Shown here in pieces: positions 10,301 through 21,783 of a DNA stretch of 64,000 nucleotides (positions within the stretch are counted from its first letter, which is position 1; every line of letters starts with the position of its first letter). A model generated the notes under the pieces. The model had not been told where the DNA came from, searched no databases, and saw only the letters and a list, made by a program, of their open reading frames with translations. The stretch spans positions 15,135,683 through 15,199,682 of the forward strand of contig NC_063439.1 of assembly GCF_020379485.1 (NCBI RefSeq). Direction: 5' to 3'. The DNA comes from Brassica napus (lineage: Eukaryota; Streptophyta; Magnoliopsida; Brassicales; Brassicaceae). The position numbers were made by a program, and so were the translations under genes.

Positions 10301-12150
10301 CTGCAAAAAGAGTACCATATGTGCATGTGGAAGGCCTCTTTTTCTGAAATTCAATTGTGTACAAAGCTGAAATAAAATAATAATAAATTAGTTTGTTTTT
10401 GTTTAGAAAATATAGAAATATTTATAATTATTAAAAATAAAACAAAGTAAATAAGATATTACCTGAATTAACTTTTCCGAAAGTGCCTTTCTCTCCTTTT
10501 TTTGTAAGATGGTGTATTAGACCATCAAGTTTCATTTTGAAAACCTTGCAACATATGTCTGGCCTATCTTCTGATTTTAAGTTGTGTTTCTGAAGATACC
10601 TTGTAACTTCTGGCCACTTAGGATTACAAGTAATTGTAATGAAAATATCCGGATAACCATAATTTTTGCATGTTGCCATCGCATCAAGATAGTGTTGCAT
10701 CATATATCTTTTACCTCCAGTGAAAGAAGATGGTATAAAAATTCGTTTACCTTGGTCTGCTAAATTACAGTCGCCTTGGTCAGCTGCTTTTTGAATATTG
10801 TCGAAGTTTTCAGACCGAAGATTCTTCTGATTAAAAAACAGATAACGCAGTCTATTTGTCTCAATCATGGTGTAGACATCTACCAAGAATTGTTGAAACA
10901 ATCGTCCTGCCATCGTTATAGTAGGAGATTCTCCCTCCCGTTCTTGTACAAGAAAAGCAAAATACTCTCGCATTGTCACAGTTTTCCTTTTTCGACCAGC
11001 TGTATCAACAAAACCAATGTCGATTCCCAATCTGAAACCATCTTCACCATAAGGAAATAGTAGTGGATATTGGAGTGGCAAATAAGCAGGATGTAGTTCA
11101 CTAATCCGGTGTAACTTCCCTGATCTACTCTCAATAATAATGTCACGGGTGTTCAAACCAATGTTGAAGTCACCTGGAATTAAACCTGCAACTTCATTTG
11201 CAGTAGGGAGGTTATGAGTTCTTCCATCAGCATATCTGTCACTTGGCAGCCTTAATCTCAAACCTTCAGTGGGTTTGGTGACATCAAACTTCTCTCTTGC
11301 TGATCTTAAGGCTTTGACATGAGGATTGTGAGCGTCTAACATTTTTTTTAGAAGTCCAACGATTGATTCATCCAAACTTGCAGCAGATCCCATTTTACTA
11401 CATAAAATGTTTCAAGAAGTTAGAATAAAAATATGTTCCTAAATAATAATAAAATTGCCACTCAATAGAAAATATACATATATAAATTTATATATTACAT
11501 GTAAGCTTTTTTCTATTTTGTATCTCATTCACCGTATAATGTATATACAGTTGCAAAAATGCTGGATCTTTGTTGGGACCAGGAAAAAGATCACCTATCC
11601 TGTGGTAATTCTCACCACATAACTGAAATACAGAAGGTCCTTTTCCATTGTTTACAGAATGGTTAACTTTCCCACCAAGTGATGTGAATGAAAACATCAT
11701 ATTGTATGCTCTTATGAATTCACGAAAGTGTTTGCTTTTTTCATCTCCATTATAAAATAATGCTAGCAATGTGGCTGGTGGAGTCTTAAGTATTGGAAGC
11801 TTGACTTTGCCTTGTTTACAACACATAGTAAACACAGGTTGTGTCTTTTTGACTCTTTTGTTTATCCGTTCACCGAACCACATGTATGCTTTACAATGCT
11901 GACACATATATAAAGGATCACCATCATCATAGTAACCTGAGATTAATAAACCAGCAACAAATATACATTTAATAATAATATATTGTAGATAATGAATTTT
12001 AAAGTTCAGCTTAAAAACAAAGATTAAAAAAACAATAATGTGAAATAATTACCATTCTCTGATTCTCCTAGTTCGACAGTTCTAGCTGCATTCCTCTTTG
12101 TGATAAATCCTTTCAAAGCAATCTGATTGTGGTTTAAATTTTTCTGTTGA
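7369..12150 (-). pseudogene. Helitron RepHel: Rep (HUH) nuclease plus Pif1-like helicase, core exons
   Basis: Exons on the minus strand: about 12150-12054; about 11938-11497 (Cys cluster CQHCKAYMWF); 11395-10463 (Helitron_like_N domain, LHPAYLPLQYPLLFPYGEDG); 10366-about 9817 (HUH motif [11 protein letters not shown] and two-Tyr motif KYLFKYITK); about 9567-8909 (linker); about 8802-8043 (helicase: IIWDEAPMM, GGDFRHILPVV); about 7952-7369 (motifs [23 protein letters not shown]). The intron 10462-10367 is well supported on both sides. Rep nicks and joins single-stranded DNA and the helicase unwinds during rolling-circle transposition. Damage: the segment between NGSSLE and ALLLPGGRTAHS is deleted, removing Walker A; there is an in-frame stop near 8610 and a TAA near 12157. 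Catalytic residues of Rep appear intact. Confidence 0.88.
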
Positions 12151-12322
12151 TGTATTTAACTGTCTTTATCATGATGAATGTCGATATCATCATCAGACTG
12201 ATAATGAGATGAATTGTAATGTCCAGTCGGATCCAAATCTGTACATTATTTTATAAGTAGTCAAATACGGGCAAAGTTCGTTGTAACGACATAAACCTCC
12301 AACATACTGAAATTAATTACCT

Positions 12323-13259
12323 ACTGAATCAGATTCTCCTTCATGCTCAGAATCAGTTGCTATGAAAGCCATGAAATCCTCTGTATTCGTAGAGTTTAAG
12401 AAAAATTCTGTTTCATGAAAACTGTGTTAAACATATACGCATTTGAGGGTATGATTTGAACATTACAATGTTCTGAAATAAATGTTAACCTTCTTCTTGA
12501 TTGCTTGGTTGACCAATTCCACTAATGTCATGTGTACCCACATGTGTGGCTCCTGTAAAATCTGAGAATATAATTTTTTTTTCAGAGTTTCCTAAATTCT
12601 GTAAAAGTCAGTATGTTGATCACTTAAAAGAAATTTACTTAACCTGAAGCTGTGCTGCTGTTAACACCTTTTCTTTTTTCGTCAAGAATTTTCCTTCTTT
12701 CTTTTCTTGCATTCATTGAGATAGTTGATGATGTTCCAGGGGTTTGAGATGATTTAGCCTTTCTTGGTCTCCCACCTGAAGTTATCCTTTCTTTCAAGTA
12801 ATTGATATGGTTAGCAAAATTGTTTGATAATAAGCACTTACGTTTTTGATAAGCAGGTGGTGTATATATAACTTCATTGCTTTGTGCCAAAACCGTAGTG
12901 GAGCTTTGGATTATTTCTGCAGGCGTTTGTTTTTTTTGCCTTCCACCTGTGGAGTTTGATTATAACTTTTGGTAGTTAAATAGTTTGAATGAAGAGAAAC
13001 TCGTAAATAAAATAACGCTTTTGTAAAGGAGGTGGTGCTTTTGTGTTATCAGTGATTTGTTCATCTTGTTCATCCATATTCACATCATTTGTTTCGGTCG
13101 GAGAAGCTTGTTCTTTTCTTGGTCTTCCACCTATGAACATAGCTGAAGTAAGTACTTCTTGCATATTTTTGTAGAGTATATAGATTATCACTTACGCTTT
13201 TGATATGGGGGTCCATGTTTTGTGTTTTGCTTGTTTGGTTTTGTGCTTGAACGCTTCAT
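12323..13259 (-). CDS. RepHel N-terminal exons with AT-hooks assembled at splice junctions
   Basis: I place the start at the ATG at 13259-13257 (MKRSSTKPNKQNTK). Exon 1 (13259-13196, 64 nt) ends ...CAAAAGC|GTAAGTG. Exons 2 (13130-13017, 114 nt), 3 (12946-12842, 105 nt), 4 (12775-12644, 132 nt) and 5 (12561-12490, 72 nt) have lengths divisible by three and all sit in phase 1. Exons 1-3 end in QK plus C, and exons 2-4 begin GTGG, so each splice makes an Arg followed by GRPRK, GRQKK or GRPRK. The first and third are canonical AT-hook cores (RGRPRK), which bind the minor groove of AT-rich DNA. A following acidic exon (about 12381-12323, EDFMAFIATDSE) leads towards the Rep part. The joining to RepHel rests on order and phase, not on a transcript. 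Confidence 0.7.
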
Positions 13260-14071
13260 TGTATTTGTGTTTTGACCTTATTGTTTATGGGACAACAGAT
13301 ATACACAAGTCAATTAGAGCTTAGGAAGCTCTAATTATTGTTTAGAGCTTTTTAATTGCAAGTCTATGCGGTTTCTATGTGAGTTGTAATTTTTTTTTTA
13401 GGATATACACAAACCTTTCTATTTTATTGTTTAGAAAAATTGTGAAATATACGCAAAAATATATTTACTTTTAATGTCATAGATTTTATTCCTTTTTTTT
13501 ACAAAAAATGATAGATTCTTATTTAAAATCAAATCGTACATATAATTTTTATTTTTTCATGATGGAGGCTTATTTCAGGACAGTACTATCCTAAACATCT
13601 TTCTCTCTCTTTCAGACGTAATAAACCATCCCAATTTGAAGCAGAGAAGTATGAGGAAGATTAACCACAACATCTGTTCCTCTGCAATTCGTGTTCATAA
13701 ACGCAAACATAACATTCACCGCTAACTTCTTCAACACGGAAGAAGATTGCTTCGCCTTTGCGTAAGACTTTCCCAATATATACGCTACTCCTGCGTCTTT
13801 CCCTTCCATTATCTCCAAAAAAGTATTCTGATCAAAAATTACGTACATTGCATGGCAGAATATTTTGTTGTTAACTCTCTTAATGTACTTTTGTGTTTAT
13901 ACGTCAGTTTAAATAACATTTTTGTTGTTTCTGATATTACTTATTTTTTTTATTAAAATAGTTAAATTAAGTGACAAAAAGAGACAAAATATATTTTTAT
14001 TAATAGGAAAATAAGCTGAATATAAGAAATAGCTGCTACCACGAAACAATTGATGCAGATCATAAGTGATC
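13260..14071. other. Spacer between RPA-like and RepHel genes
   Basis: AT-rich, and presumably the RepHel promoter and leader plus the RPA gene's 3' end. A 78-codon minus-strand ORF at 13612-13848 resembles no family I know and may be a gene-fragment remnant or chance. No terminal signature of another element was seen. Confidence 0.4.
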
Positions 14072-16479
14072 CTAATTATTATAAAACCAAATCAATAAAG
14101 CTAATGAGAAAACAACGGAAAACCGGTAAAAAAAAAAAAATAAATCATTTTTTTTACGCTGCTCAACTTTCACTTGCATCATCTTCTGCTTTTTGGTTGA
14201 AGAACCCTGATCCTCAACTGACATCAAACACGAAGTTTCTTCTCTTCTTTTGGATGAAGGCGTTCTTGAAAATTCCTCTGCTGCTTCCCACTCGTGATCA
14301 GAAAACTTCACAATAGGTGACTGCAAAAATGAACAATTGACTTTTTTGTAAAGTTATCAATGTATAAAAAATTAAACAATAATACAATATTATCTTCATT
14401 ATAGGCAGTTCCTCAAATTCTTTAATCATATCTGCATCATCAGCCACTAAATCAACAATATAAGGTGAACTACTGCCTTTTTGATTCTTTGATTCTATTT
14501 TGATCTTGAATAAAAAATTTCTCCCAACTAAGTCTGTTAGAGATTGAGGAACGAAAGAAGGAAGTTCCTGAAAATATATAGAAATAATTTTCAATTAAAT
14601 ATCCGACTGCCAATATATCAATATATACTTCACAAAAAAAAACAATACCTCTGCAGCCTCTTCAACTAACTCTAAAGCGGGCCTCGCAATGAGTTTATTT
14701 GCAGTTTCGTCAAACAAAAGAAACTTTGTTATTGATGCTGATTCATCAGAGACACGCAGAATCAAGAAATAACTATAACAAACAAACAAAAAATCAAATT
14801 AGTATCAAATTATCTAATAATTAATAAGATCATGCATGATGAAAATAAAATGTTAATACTTGTAGATAACATCTTCGATGTCATTGTGTTTTGGGCAGTT
14901 GTATCGAGGTTTGTGTTGAAGACAATCATCCTCATCATCAGAATCATCTCCATATGGTTGAACTTTCTTTTTGCATCGCATGCAACATAGTACCATTTTT
15001 TTGACAAATCAACATAATCGATTTTGGCTACAACCACACAGGTTCCAACCTATTTTAAATATATTTGAGCACACGTTAAATTTTGTTCAATTTTCATAAA
15101 AATAATACAAAAAGAAAACTCTTGAAAGTAAATATAAAAAATATTAGTTACCGATCTTGAATCAAGAATTCCTGAAATTGTTTTCCTCGGATTTATCACC
15201 AGCATCTCATCATGAAGTGAAACTGCAGATCCAAATGACACTTTGCTGTCACTATGTGTGACCAATTGATTGTCGCCTGATAACCTTAAAAAACATGAAC
15301 AATACAATATTTGAACAACTTAAAGACTTTATTTGAAGTAAAAGACTAATAATAAAAAAAAATTATTGGAGTAAGTGTGATATACATGGCTGTAAACGTT
15401 TTCACTTCGGCAGTTTCTGGATTGAGAAAGATTTGCGTTGAGTTGAACGCATTTGATATAGAGATATTACCTACATATTAATCAAAGATTTAATAAATTA
15501 TTTGTAAAAGGAACTGCACAAAGGTAGGTATAAATAACTTTCAAGGATTATAGTTACCTTTGTACTCCTTGATACATGCAAACTTAATCACACAGATAAC
15601 AATGGTGGTATTGTTCTCTTTAGTATAGTCCATCACTTTCTTCGCAAAGTCACTCCAGAAAGTACATGTCAGATGAACATTCCTGCATATATATTGTTTG
15701 AGTTAATTTTTTTTTCGAAAAGTTTATAAGAATTATTTGGAGACTAACTCACATTGTATCTCGTAGAATAATGTCAAGCTTTGAGTTATCCTTCCCCTTT
15801 GTTTTTATCTGCTCCATTTGTCCAATATTCACAATTTGACCAATCACATCTGAAAATATAAAAGAACTCTGTCATAAATCCTGAATTTAAATAGAAGAAT
15901 ATTTTCAAAATTATTCAAAATAGAAAATATAACTTACCAACCAAAACGTTTTTGTCTAGCTTTCCGGATAATATATTTTCAAAGTTTGAAAAGTATTTTA
16001 CGGGATAATACTCGAGAAAATCATCAGCTGCTTTCACCTTAGTTGTTCTGAAGAATGTAATCTTATAAGGATAAGGATTGGTCCTAAATTCCCCAAGATA
16101 GTCCTTCAACTGGAAAGTATTGACGCTCACAGCTTCACCTTCTTTTAGAACAGTTAGGTGTTTCTTCATCAAGTCTTCTTCAACTTGAGCATGAATTCTT
16201 GTTCCATATAAACACAAAAATAACAACGATAACTAAAAGGTCTTTTAAGAGAACATGAATGAATTTATATAATCATATAAATTATAAATAAATAAACATG
16301 TTTTTATGGGATTAAGAACAAACCTCTTCATCAATCAACACCATCTCATGAGTGTTTCCAGAACTCTTGTAGCTCTTCCAAAGTACCAGAACCTTCACTT
16401 TGATTTTTTGTGTTTCATCAGCGGAATCAATGTTTTTCACAAGAACAAAGGAATTGTTTTTCTTAAATATAACTGACAT
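14072..16479 (-). pseudogene. Helitron-borne RPA70-like (replication protein A large subunit) gene
   Basis: The ATG is at 16479 (MSVIFKKNNSFVLVKN). Exons: 16479-16324; 16205-15938; 15849-15753 (DVIGQIVNIGQMEQ); 15682-15558 (NVHLTCTFWSDFAKKV); about 15470-15385 (NISISNAFNSTQIF); about 15290-15152; about 15053-14860 (zinc-finger part); about 14790-14645; about 14575-14400; about 14325-14072, with a basic KKQK near the end. These are OB-fold DNA-binding domains followed by a C4-type zinc ribbon (CxxC...CPKH), the plan of RPA1. The protein binds single-stranded DNA and RPA copies recur in plant Helitrons. Damage: the exon 2 acceptor reads AT instead of AG (H1 keeps AG), and the zinc-finger exon needs a one-base shift to keep its Cys residues in frame. 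Confidence 0.8.
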
Positions 16480-16560
16480 TGCAATAAACTTTGTAAAACT
16501 TGAGAGCAATTTTAATATGGGTAGTGAATTTTAAAGTTGTCTATCATATATATATATATG
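16480..16560 (-). promoter_or_regulatory. Leader of the Helitron RPA gene
   Basis: The segment upstream of the RPA start contains an AT repeat (about 16548-16560), then a CACGTG G-box palindrome near 16578. A second G-box lies in the 194-bp duplication (near 16775) and a third in H1 (5975-5980). Promoter function is inferred from position only. Confidence 0.35.
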
Positions 16561-16936
16561 TAGCATACTAGGTCAAATTCACGTGAGAATTATATATTTT
16601 CCATAATTATTTCTTTCCTTTTGTGTTTTTCTATTAATGGGAAATATACAAAACAATTGAGGGAAAAAGTAAAATTTACATCTCTAAGAAATTTTGAAGT
16701 CAGGAAATCACCGACATGACATGCGTGACACGCAATTGTAATAGTTACTATATGTAGCATAATAAGTCAAATTCACGTGAAAATTATATATTTTCCATAA
16801 TTATTTCTTTCCTTTTGGGTTTTTCTATTTATGGGAAATATACAAAACAATTGAGTGAAATAGTAAAATTTACATCTTTAAGAAATATTGAAGTCACAAA
16901 GTCACCGTCATGACATGCGTGACACGCAATTGTAAG
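16561..16936. repeat. Tandem duplication, about 194-bp period, Helitron 5' region
   Basis: The block beginning TAGCATACTAGGTCAAATTC at 16561 is repeated from 16755 with roughly 90% identity by eye. Each copy includes CACGTG and the stretch GACATGCGTGACACGCAATT. H1 has only one copy (about 5957-6125), so the duplication postdates the split. Confidence 0.85.
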
Positions 16937-17090
16937 AGTTACCATAACTAAATATGGTAATAAATAAGAGTTACAATAACTAAATAAGAGTTACCATAAC
17001 TAAATATGGTAATAAATAAGAGTTACCATAACTAAATAAGAGTTACCCATAACTATAAATAAGAGTTATCATAACTAAATATGCATACCG
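16937..17090. repeat. Short tandem array, unit about 20 bp (GAGTTACCATAACTAAAT)
   Basis: About six imperfect units alternate GAGTTACCATAACTAAAT with ATGGTAATAAATAA linkers. TTACCATA facing TATGGTAA can form hairpins. H1 lacks the array and jumps directly to the sequence following it. Confidence 0.8.
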
Positions 17091-17215
17091 AATTGGAATA
17101 AGATGTGACTTTTACATATTTAATTTGGAATATAAATTGGAATATGAATCATTATGAGCACGTCTAATTGATTTTTGTATATCTATACCAGAATTTTTAA
17201 TATTAATTTTATTGA

Positions 17216-17639
17216 CTTCGTAATTTATTAAACTATTGAATACATGCATGTATCTTCCAATAAAAGTTTTAACTGGTGAGATTATTTAATAACTGAAATT
17301 ATGCATGGTTGCCAAGAGACCTGCAAGTGTCCAAAAAACACACACAACTGTCTCACCAGGCGTAGCTCATGTGCACGTAATAATGTATTTCAATGTTCTT
17401 GAATTTGTAGTTTAGAAGACCAAGGAAAACGCCTAATGAAACAATTGTATATATGAAGGGTATCAAAAGATCATTAGGTATTGAACACAAATGCCTTTGT
17501 TATTTAATTATAATAACATATTTTAAATTAATATTAATAAAATACAACATAAAAGATAAATAGAATTGCAATCAAAGCCACCATTTAACAATAGACAGAG
17601 ATTATATTATTGATAAGGCATTTCAAATCTTAAATATTG
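17216..17639. other. AT-rich spacer after Helitron H2
   Basis: No gene, RNA or element end is recognisable apart from the H2 5' terminus at 17215. It may be flanking DNA of H2 or part of a third Helitron relic that continues to the right. Confidence 0.4.
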
Positions 17640-18111
17640 TCAAGGAGCTTCCATTGATACGCATGAGTGATTCGATATCCGCCAAAGCTAAACTCTTAAT
17701 TTGATCTTCTGAGAAATTTAAATCTGAAAAAAAAAGAATCAAATTTAAATTATAAGCATTGAGCATTATAATGAAATTTAATTAGTATTACTTATCCTAC
17801 TTTTTTTGGATAAAAAAGGATCTTACTTGTATCATCCATTTTTTTCCTTTCGTTGCATGATATATCTGTTGATAGTATTTTCCAAGTAACATTCCATATG
17901 TTTTCTGGAGTTATGGTATTATTTGAAAGCAACATTGTACAAAACAGTTGACGAAGACACTTTGCTGAACACCAAAACTTGCTTCTTTAATAGCTTCAAT
18001 GTATTCTTTATCATCGTCGATAGGAACCTGCAGGGGTTTGAGTTTTTCCTCAACTGAATAAGTGTTGGTCAAAAGAGAAGAAGAATTTTTTTTAGGTGTG
18101 TGAGACGACAT
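17640..18111 (-). pseudogene. Third RepHel fragment fused to unrelated N-terminal codons
   Basis: Minus-strand sequence from about 18022 to 17640 matches the RepHel linker and helicase start of H2 (about 9090-8930 and 8803-8730), including DDDKEYIEAIKEAS. Upstream of about 18022 homology stops, and an ATG at 18111 opens about 30 codons (MSSHTPKKNSSSLL...) that are not RepHel. The homologous part is frameshifted after EAS. It is a relic from a third Helitron copy or a rearranged piece of H2. Confidence 0.65.
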
Positions 18112-18121
18112 GGCCTAAAGC

Positions 18122-18723
18122 TTTTTGTTAAATGATTATTGCAAGGTAATATGAATATATATATATACACGTCATTGAATTCACGTCATTGAATATATGA
18201 ATAATAAATTTTCCATATTGATTGAATATAGGAATCATATATTTTCCATATAGTTTTTCTTCCGGGAATAATGTTAAGAGTATTAAGTATCCACAAGCCA
18301 TGTCATCTTATTCATAAGCCATGTCATCTATTTAAGTGTGCCATGTCATATTTTTTTTTTGTGAGAGTCTTTGTAGAGATGAAATGTAAGCAAATTTTTA
18401 AAAAATCACTTCTCAAATATAGTCTAGGGGATTTCTAAATCGTGTATGTGTGTGTAGGCATATATATTTCCACCTTCACTAAACCTAGCCGTCAAAGTGA
18501 AAACCTGAAAGAAGTTTTCAGGCTTGTCGTTCACCACCATCAGCTTCATCACCTTGTTCCTCATCTCTCTTGCTTGCTCATCACCTGTGTCACTTTCGTC
18601 TTCACATATGTATATGTGTATCGGAGAAGACGAGACGCAGCATCGAGACCAATCATCATAGGCCACACCCGTAGCCATCTCACCTCATTCCATCAGAGCT
18701 GTTTAATCCAAAAATGGTGTTTA
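18122..18723. other. Unassigned AT-rich segment with short repeats
   Basis: Short direct repeats (CACGTCATTGAAT at about 18170-18198; AAGCCATGTCATCT at about 18296-18330) occur. Overlapping ORFs at 18424-18729 on both strands are not recognised. Nothing is convincingly coding. Confidence 0.35.
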
Positions 18724-19050
18724 TGCTGATAGTGTTTGTTGAATCAATACAATAAAAGAAACTAAATATAAGAGATTAGATTTTTGACGTTTAGGAGAAA
18801 TGTTCAAATAATCAAATGAGAAATGAACATCAAAAAGAATTTATAGATCAAAGATTGTATTACAAGAGTGATCAAGTAAATCTAAATCTATATCTTTGTT
18901 AGAAGTGTTCTAAGTTTAAAATGGAGAAGAAGAGATTCTTTCTCAGAAGGAGGTAACTCCTTATTTATAGAAAGATGAAACCTAGGACTTCTTAGCAATA
19001 TGAGTCTAGTTCAATGTCTAATGGACCTTGAGGACGATGTATCCCCAACA
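18724..19050 (-). repeat. LTR (left copy)
   Basis: About 327 bp, roughly 90% identical by eye to 21448-21783. The difference level makes this one of the older LTR pairs in the window. Confidence 0.8.
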
Positions 19051-21447
19051 GTAAGTCTCTCAAGTTCGTAGAGAGAGATGAAGTAGGTCTTTGTGAATTT
19101 TACGAATAGGGTTTATTAGACAATGAACTAGACACATTCATGCCTATGACGATTTAGGCAAGTTTATTTCGAACTTGTGCCCAATAAAAAGCGATTTTGC
19201 TTTAAACTCGTGCTTAGCGAAAGACGAGTTTACTTGACTCATGCTAAGGCAGAGGCGAGTTTACTGAGAACTCGTGCCTAGTGAAAGGAGAGCTTCTGTA
19301 AACCTATGGCTAGCCAAAGATGAGTTTTTGTACACTCGTGTCTAACAATAAGCGAGTTGACCAAAAAAAAATAATAAAAAATAAGCGAGTTGACCGTAAA
19401 CTCGTGCCTAAAAAAAGCAAGTTCAATTTAAACTCGTGTCTAAAATACACGTTTACCGAACTATTGCCGACCCGAAATCTCGTGTTGAGATCGTGTGTGC
19501 CGTGACCGAACGTATATCTCGTGCCACTTCGGAGACTATGAGCTCGTCTTTGAGGTGGAGAAGAAACAAGCATCCGAGGTAGAGATCACGTAACTGCCAA
19601 GATCGAACTTGACTTATGCTTGATCTTGGCCTATAACCTTCATGTGGACCCCAGTTCTATGCAAGAAAAACTCGCTCATGGTGGCTTGCCCACAAGAAGG
19701 CTCAGTCTTTCACGCTCCATAGTGACAGAGCTCATCATGAGATCATCAGATTTTCTGTGATCATAAAAATAATATGGTCAAAACGTGATATACGTATGTA
19801 TAGTAATGTTTAACATGTATATTCTCGAAAAGAAAAAGCTAGGCAATTAGCTTTCTAAACACGTTACGAGACAAGGCGGAGCTTATAATAAAAGGATGAT
19901 GATCCAGTGATTATTTAGCAATGCAACTTCTAATACTGGTAGGTCATATTATAAAGTTCGAAAACTTATCTTTTTTATTTTTAATGTGTCGGCAACTTTG
20001 AAGAAGATAGCATCGTGACGTTGGAGATGAGTGGACTAGCCAAGCTTCTGACGGCAAAGCCTTTGCACTGAGATCACAAATATTGATTTTTGTGATGAGA
20101 AGCTCGACAACTCTTGTATAACGGTGACGGAGATCGAACTCTGAGATGATTACTGAGTTGCTGGATGTAACAGGTCGTGGCTTCTTGGAGAGATGACCTG
20201 GAGATAAGGTTATGTCTCATGTGCTGTTTCTTCTAGATGAGGAGCTTGTACCGATTACGGCAAGCTTGTCTCGAGAGCTGAGTGAAGAAACCAAGCCTTA
20301 TCGTCACTGACTTGTCTTGAAACTCTTCCACAACTAGCAGCCATTGAAGAGGCTTGATCTAAGCGAAAGTCGAGATAAGAAGCTCGTGCCGAGACGGCAA
20401 GCTTGTGATGACATTCCACATAAGTACACTTTACAAGACCACGGTCCCATTGCAAGAACCACCGGTCTCACCTCTTCCCATTATGCTGTCTGTGGTACGC
20501 CACTGCTAGCTTCCGGTCTTTCCTTCCACGACATCCAAAGGTAACGCCCAACAGGAGTCTGATCAGTCCCCATTTGTTCCTCGAGGCAGAGCTAGTGCTT
20601 GGTTCAAGAGCCCTCTTTGTGGAATCAACACCAAAGCTTCACCTTTATCTGAAAACTACTGCGATCTTTGTCGTAACTTGCGGGGAGCTTGGAGACGTTG
20701 CCGTTGGTGGAGACCTCATCCTCGGAACTAATCTCAGAAACCTGATGCTGTTGACGGAGATGAGAGCATCCAAGTCTCGATCCGCAAATTGTCACTCCAC
20801 TTGGCCGAGAGAGATACATCATCTCCTCTCTCGCCAGAATCAAGCTGAATGTTTCGAGACTGAATCATGGTCGCAGAGATCGTTTTGCCAGCTTGAAAGA
20901 AAAACAAGTTTGACCAACTAATCTGAGAGACTTTCCAAGATGATGAAACCTTGGTTTCTTGTTAACCGGTTCTTGTCTCGAGAGCTTGAGTTGAATCACG
21001 GTCGTCATCATCTTTCTTCTCGCTCCGAGTCACAAAGAAGGCCGAGTCACGAAGACGGGTGAGGAAGGTGAGAAGCACGGTAGCTTCTGAGAAGCCTCAA
21101 TCGCCATATCTCGTCTCTGGTTCGATTTGTAGATCAAAGGTTGAACCTTTTCGACAGGTGGATGGTGATAGATCGAGACACAGACACCGGTGATTGGCTC
21201 GTCATCTCCGCTCTTGCCGCCGGTTGTGGAGCTCTAGGCTTCTTTTGTCAGTTTGTAGGAAGCAACGAGTTTGACAAACAAGAAAGTTTCGAACTTTTGA
21301 GGATGTAAAGTTCGAAACTTTAAGCCCCAATCACCTGAGCTGTTTCGAGAATGGAAGAGTAAAGAGTCGATCTTGATTCTTCATTTTTTTTTTCTTTTGA
21401 TTTTTCTCTAGTTTGATATGCTTTTAGGATAGTTCTCCATGAACCAA
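19051..21447. other. Interior of the non-autonomous LTR element, with a degenerate tandem repeat
   Basis: No long ORF. At 19190-19470 a unit of about 40-45 bp recurs at least six times with the core GCGAGTTNACC or CGAGTTTAC followed by AACTCGTGCCTA. The core is itself an inverted repeat (CGAGTT/AACTCG). The region 19500-21400 is rich in CTCGAGA/TCTCGAG-like and GAGCTTG words. ORFs such as 20574-20921 look accidental. Confidence 0.6.
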
Positions 21448-21783
21448 TGCTGATAGTGTTTGTTGAATTAATACAATAAAAAAATCTAAAAATAAGAGAT
21501 TAGATTCTTGAAATTTTGGAGAAATTTTCAAAAAATCAAACGAAAAATGAACATCAAAAAGAATTTATAGATCAAAGATTGTATTACAAGAGTGATCAAG
21601 TAAATCTCAATCTATAAACTCTTTGTAAGAAGTGTTTTAAGTCTAAAATAGAGAAGAAGAGATTTTTTCTCATAAGGAGGTAACTCTTTATTTATAGAAA
21701 GATGAAACCTATGACTTCCTAGCAATATAAGCCTAGTTCAATGTCTAATGGGCCTTGAGGAGGATGTAAATCCATCCCCAACA
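21448..21783 (-). repeat. LTR (right copy)
   Basis: About 336 bp, starts TGCTGATAGTG and ends CCCCAACA. A 6-bp insertion (AAATCC) relative to the left copy lies close to the end. Confidence 0.8.

Larger units (their letters stand above)
6224..17215 (-). mobile_element. Helitron H2, long RepHel/RPA-bearing element, decayed
   Basis: Its minus-strand 5' end (TCAATAAAATTAATATTA, ending at plus 17215) matches that of H1 (TCATAAAATTAATATTA at 6223). Gene order 5' to 3' is RPA1-like gene, spacer, RepHel, then a reverse-oriented gene fragment and subterminal repeats, all as in plant Helitrons that carry RPA. The 3' end is damaged: TGATC and one hairpin arm remain (6221-6240), but CTAG and the other arm (expected GCGCGGG) are missing. 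RepHel lacks Walker A and has a stop, so H2 is not autonomous now. H1 and H2 abut with at most 5 bp of ambiguity. Confidence 0.82.
18724..21783 (-). mobile_element. Non-autonomous LTR retrotransposon (non-coding interior)
   Basis: Direct repeats at 18724-19050 and 21448-21783 begin TGCTGATAG and end CCCCAACA. Read on the minus strand they start TGTTGGGGAT, carry a TATAAATAAAG box and end ...ACTATCAGCA. Inside the right repeat the minus strand continues TTGGTTCATGGAG, a position fit for a primer-binding site. Before the left repeat it has a purine-rich GAGAGACTTAC tract fit for a PPT. The 2.4-kb interior has no gag or pol, only tandem repeats and non-coding sequence. No 5-bp target duplication is visible (gttta against agaac), so the flanks may be rearranged. 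Confidence 0.72.

Noticed and set aside
14072..16479. RPA-like gene as a host gene
   Set aside because: Copies of its first exons sit in the same relative place in H1, and gene order with RepHel fits a Helitron-borne gene. Splice and frame defects argue against a functional host RPA.
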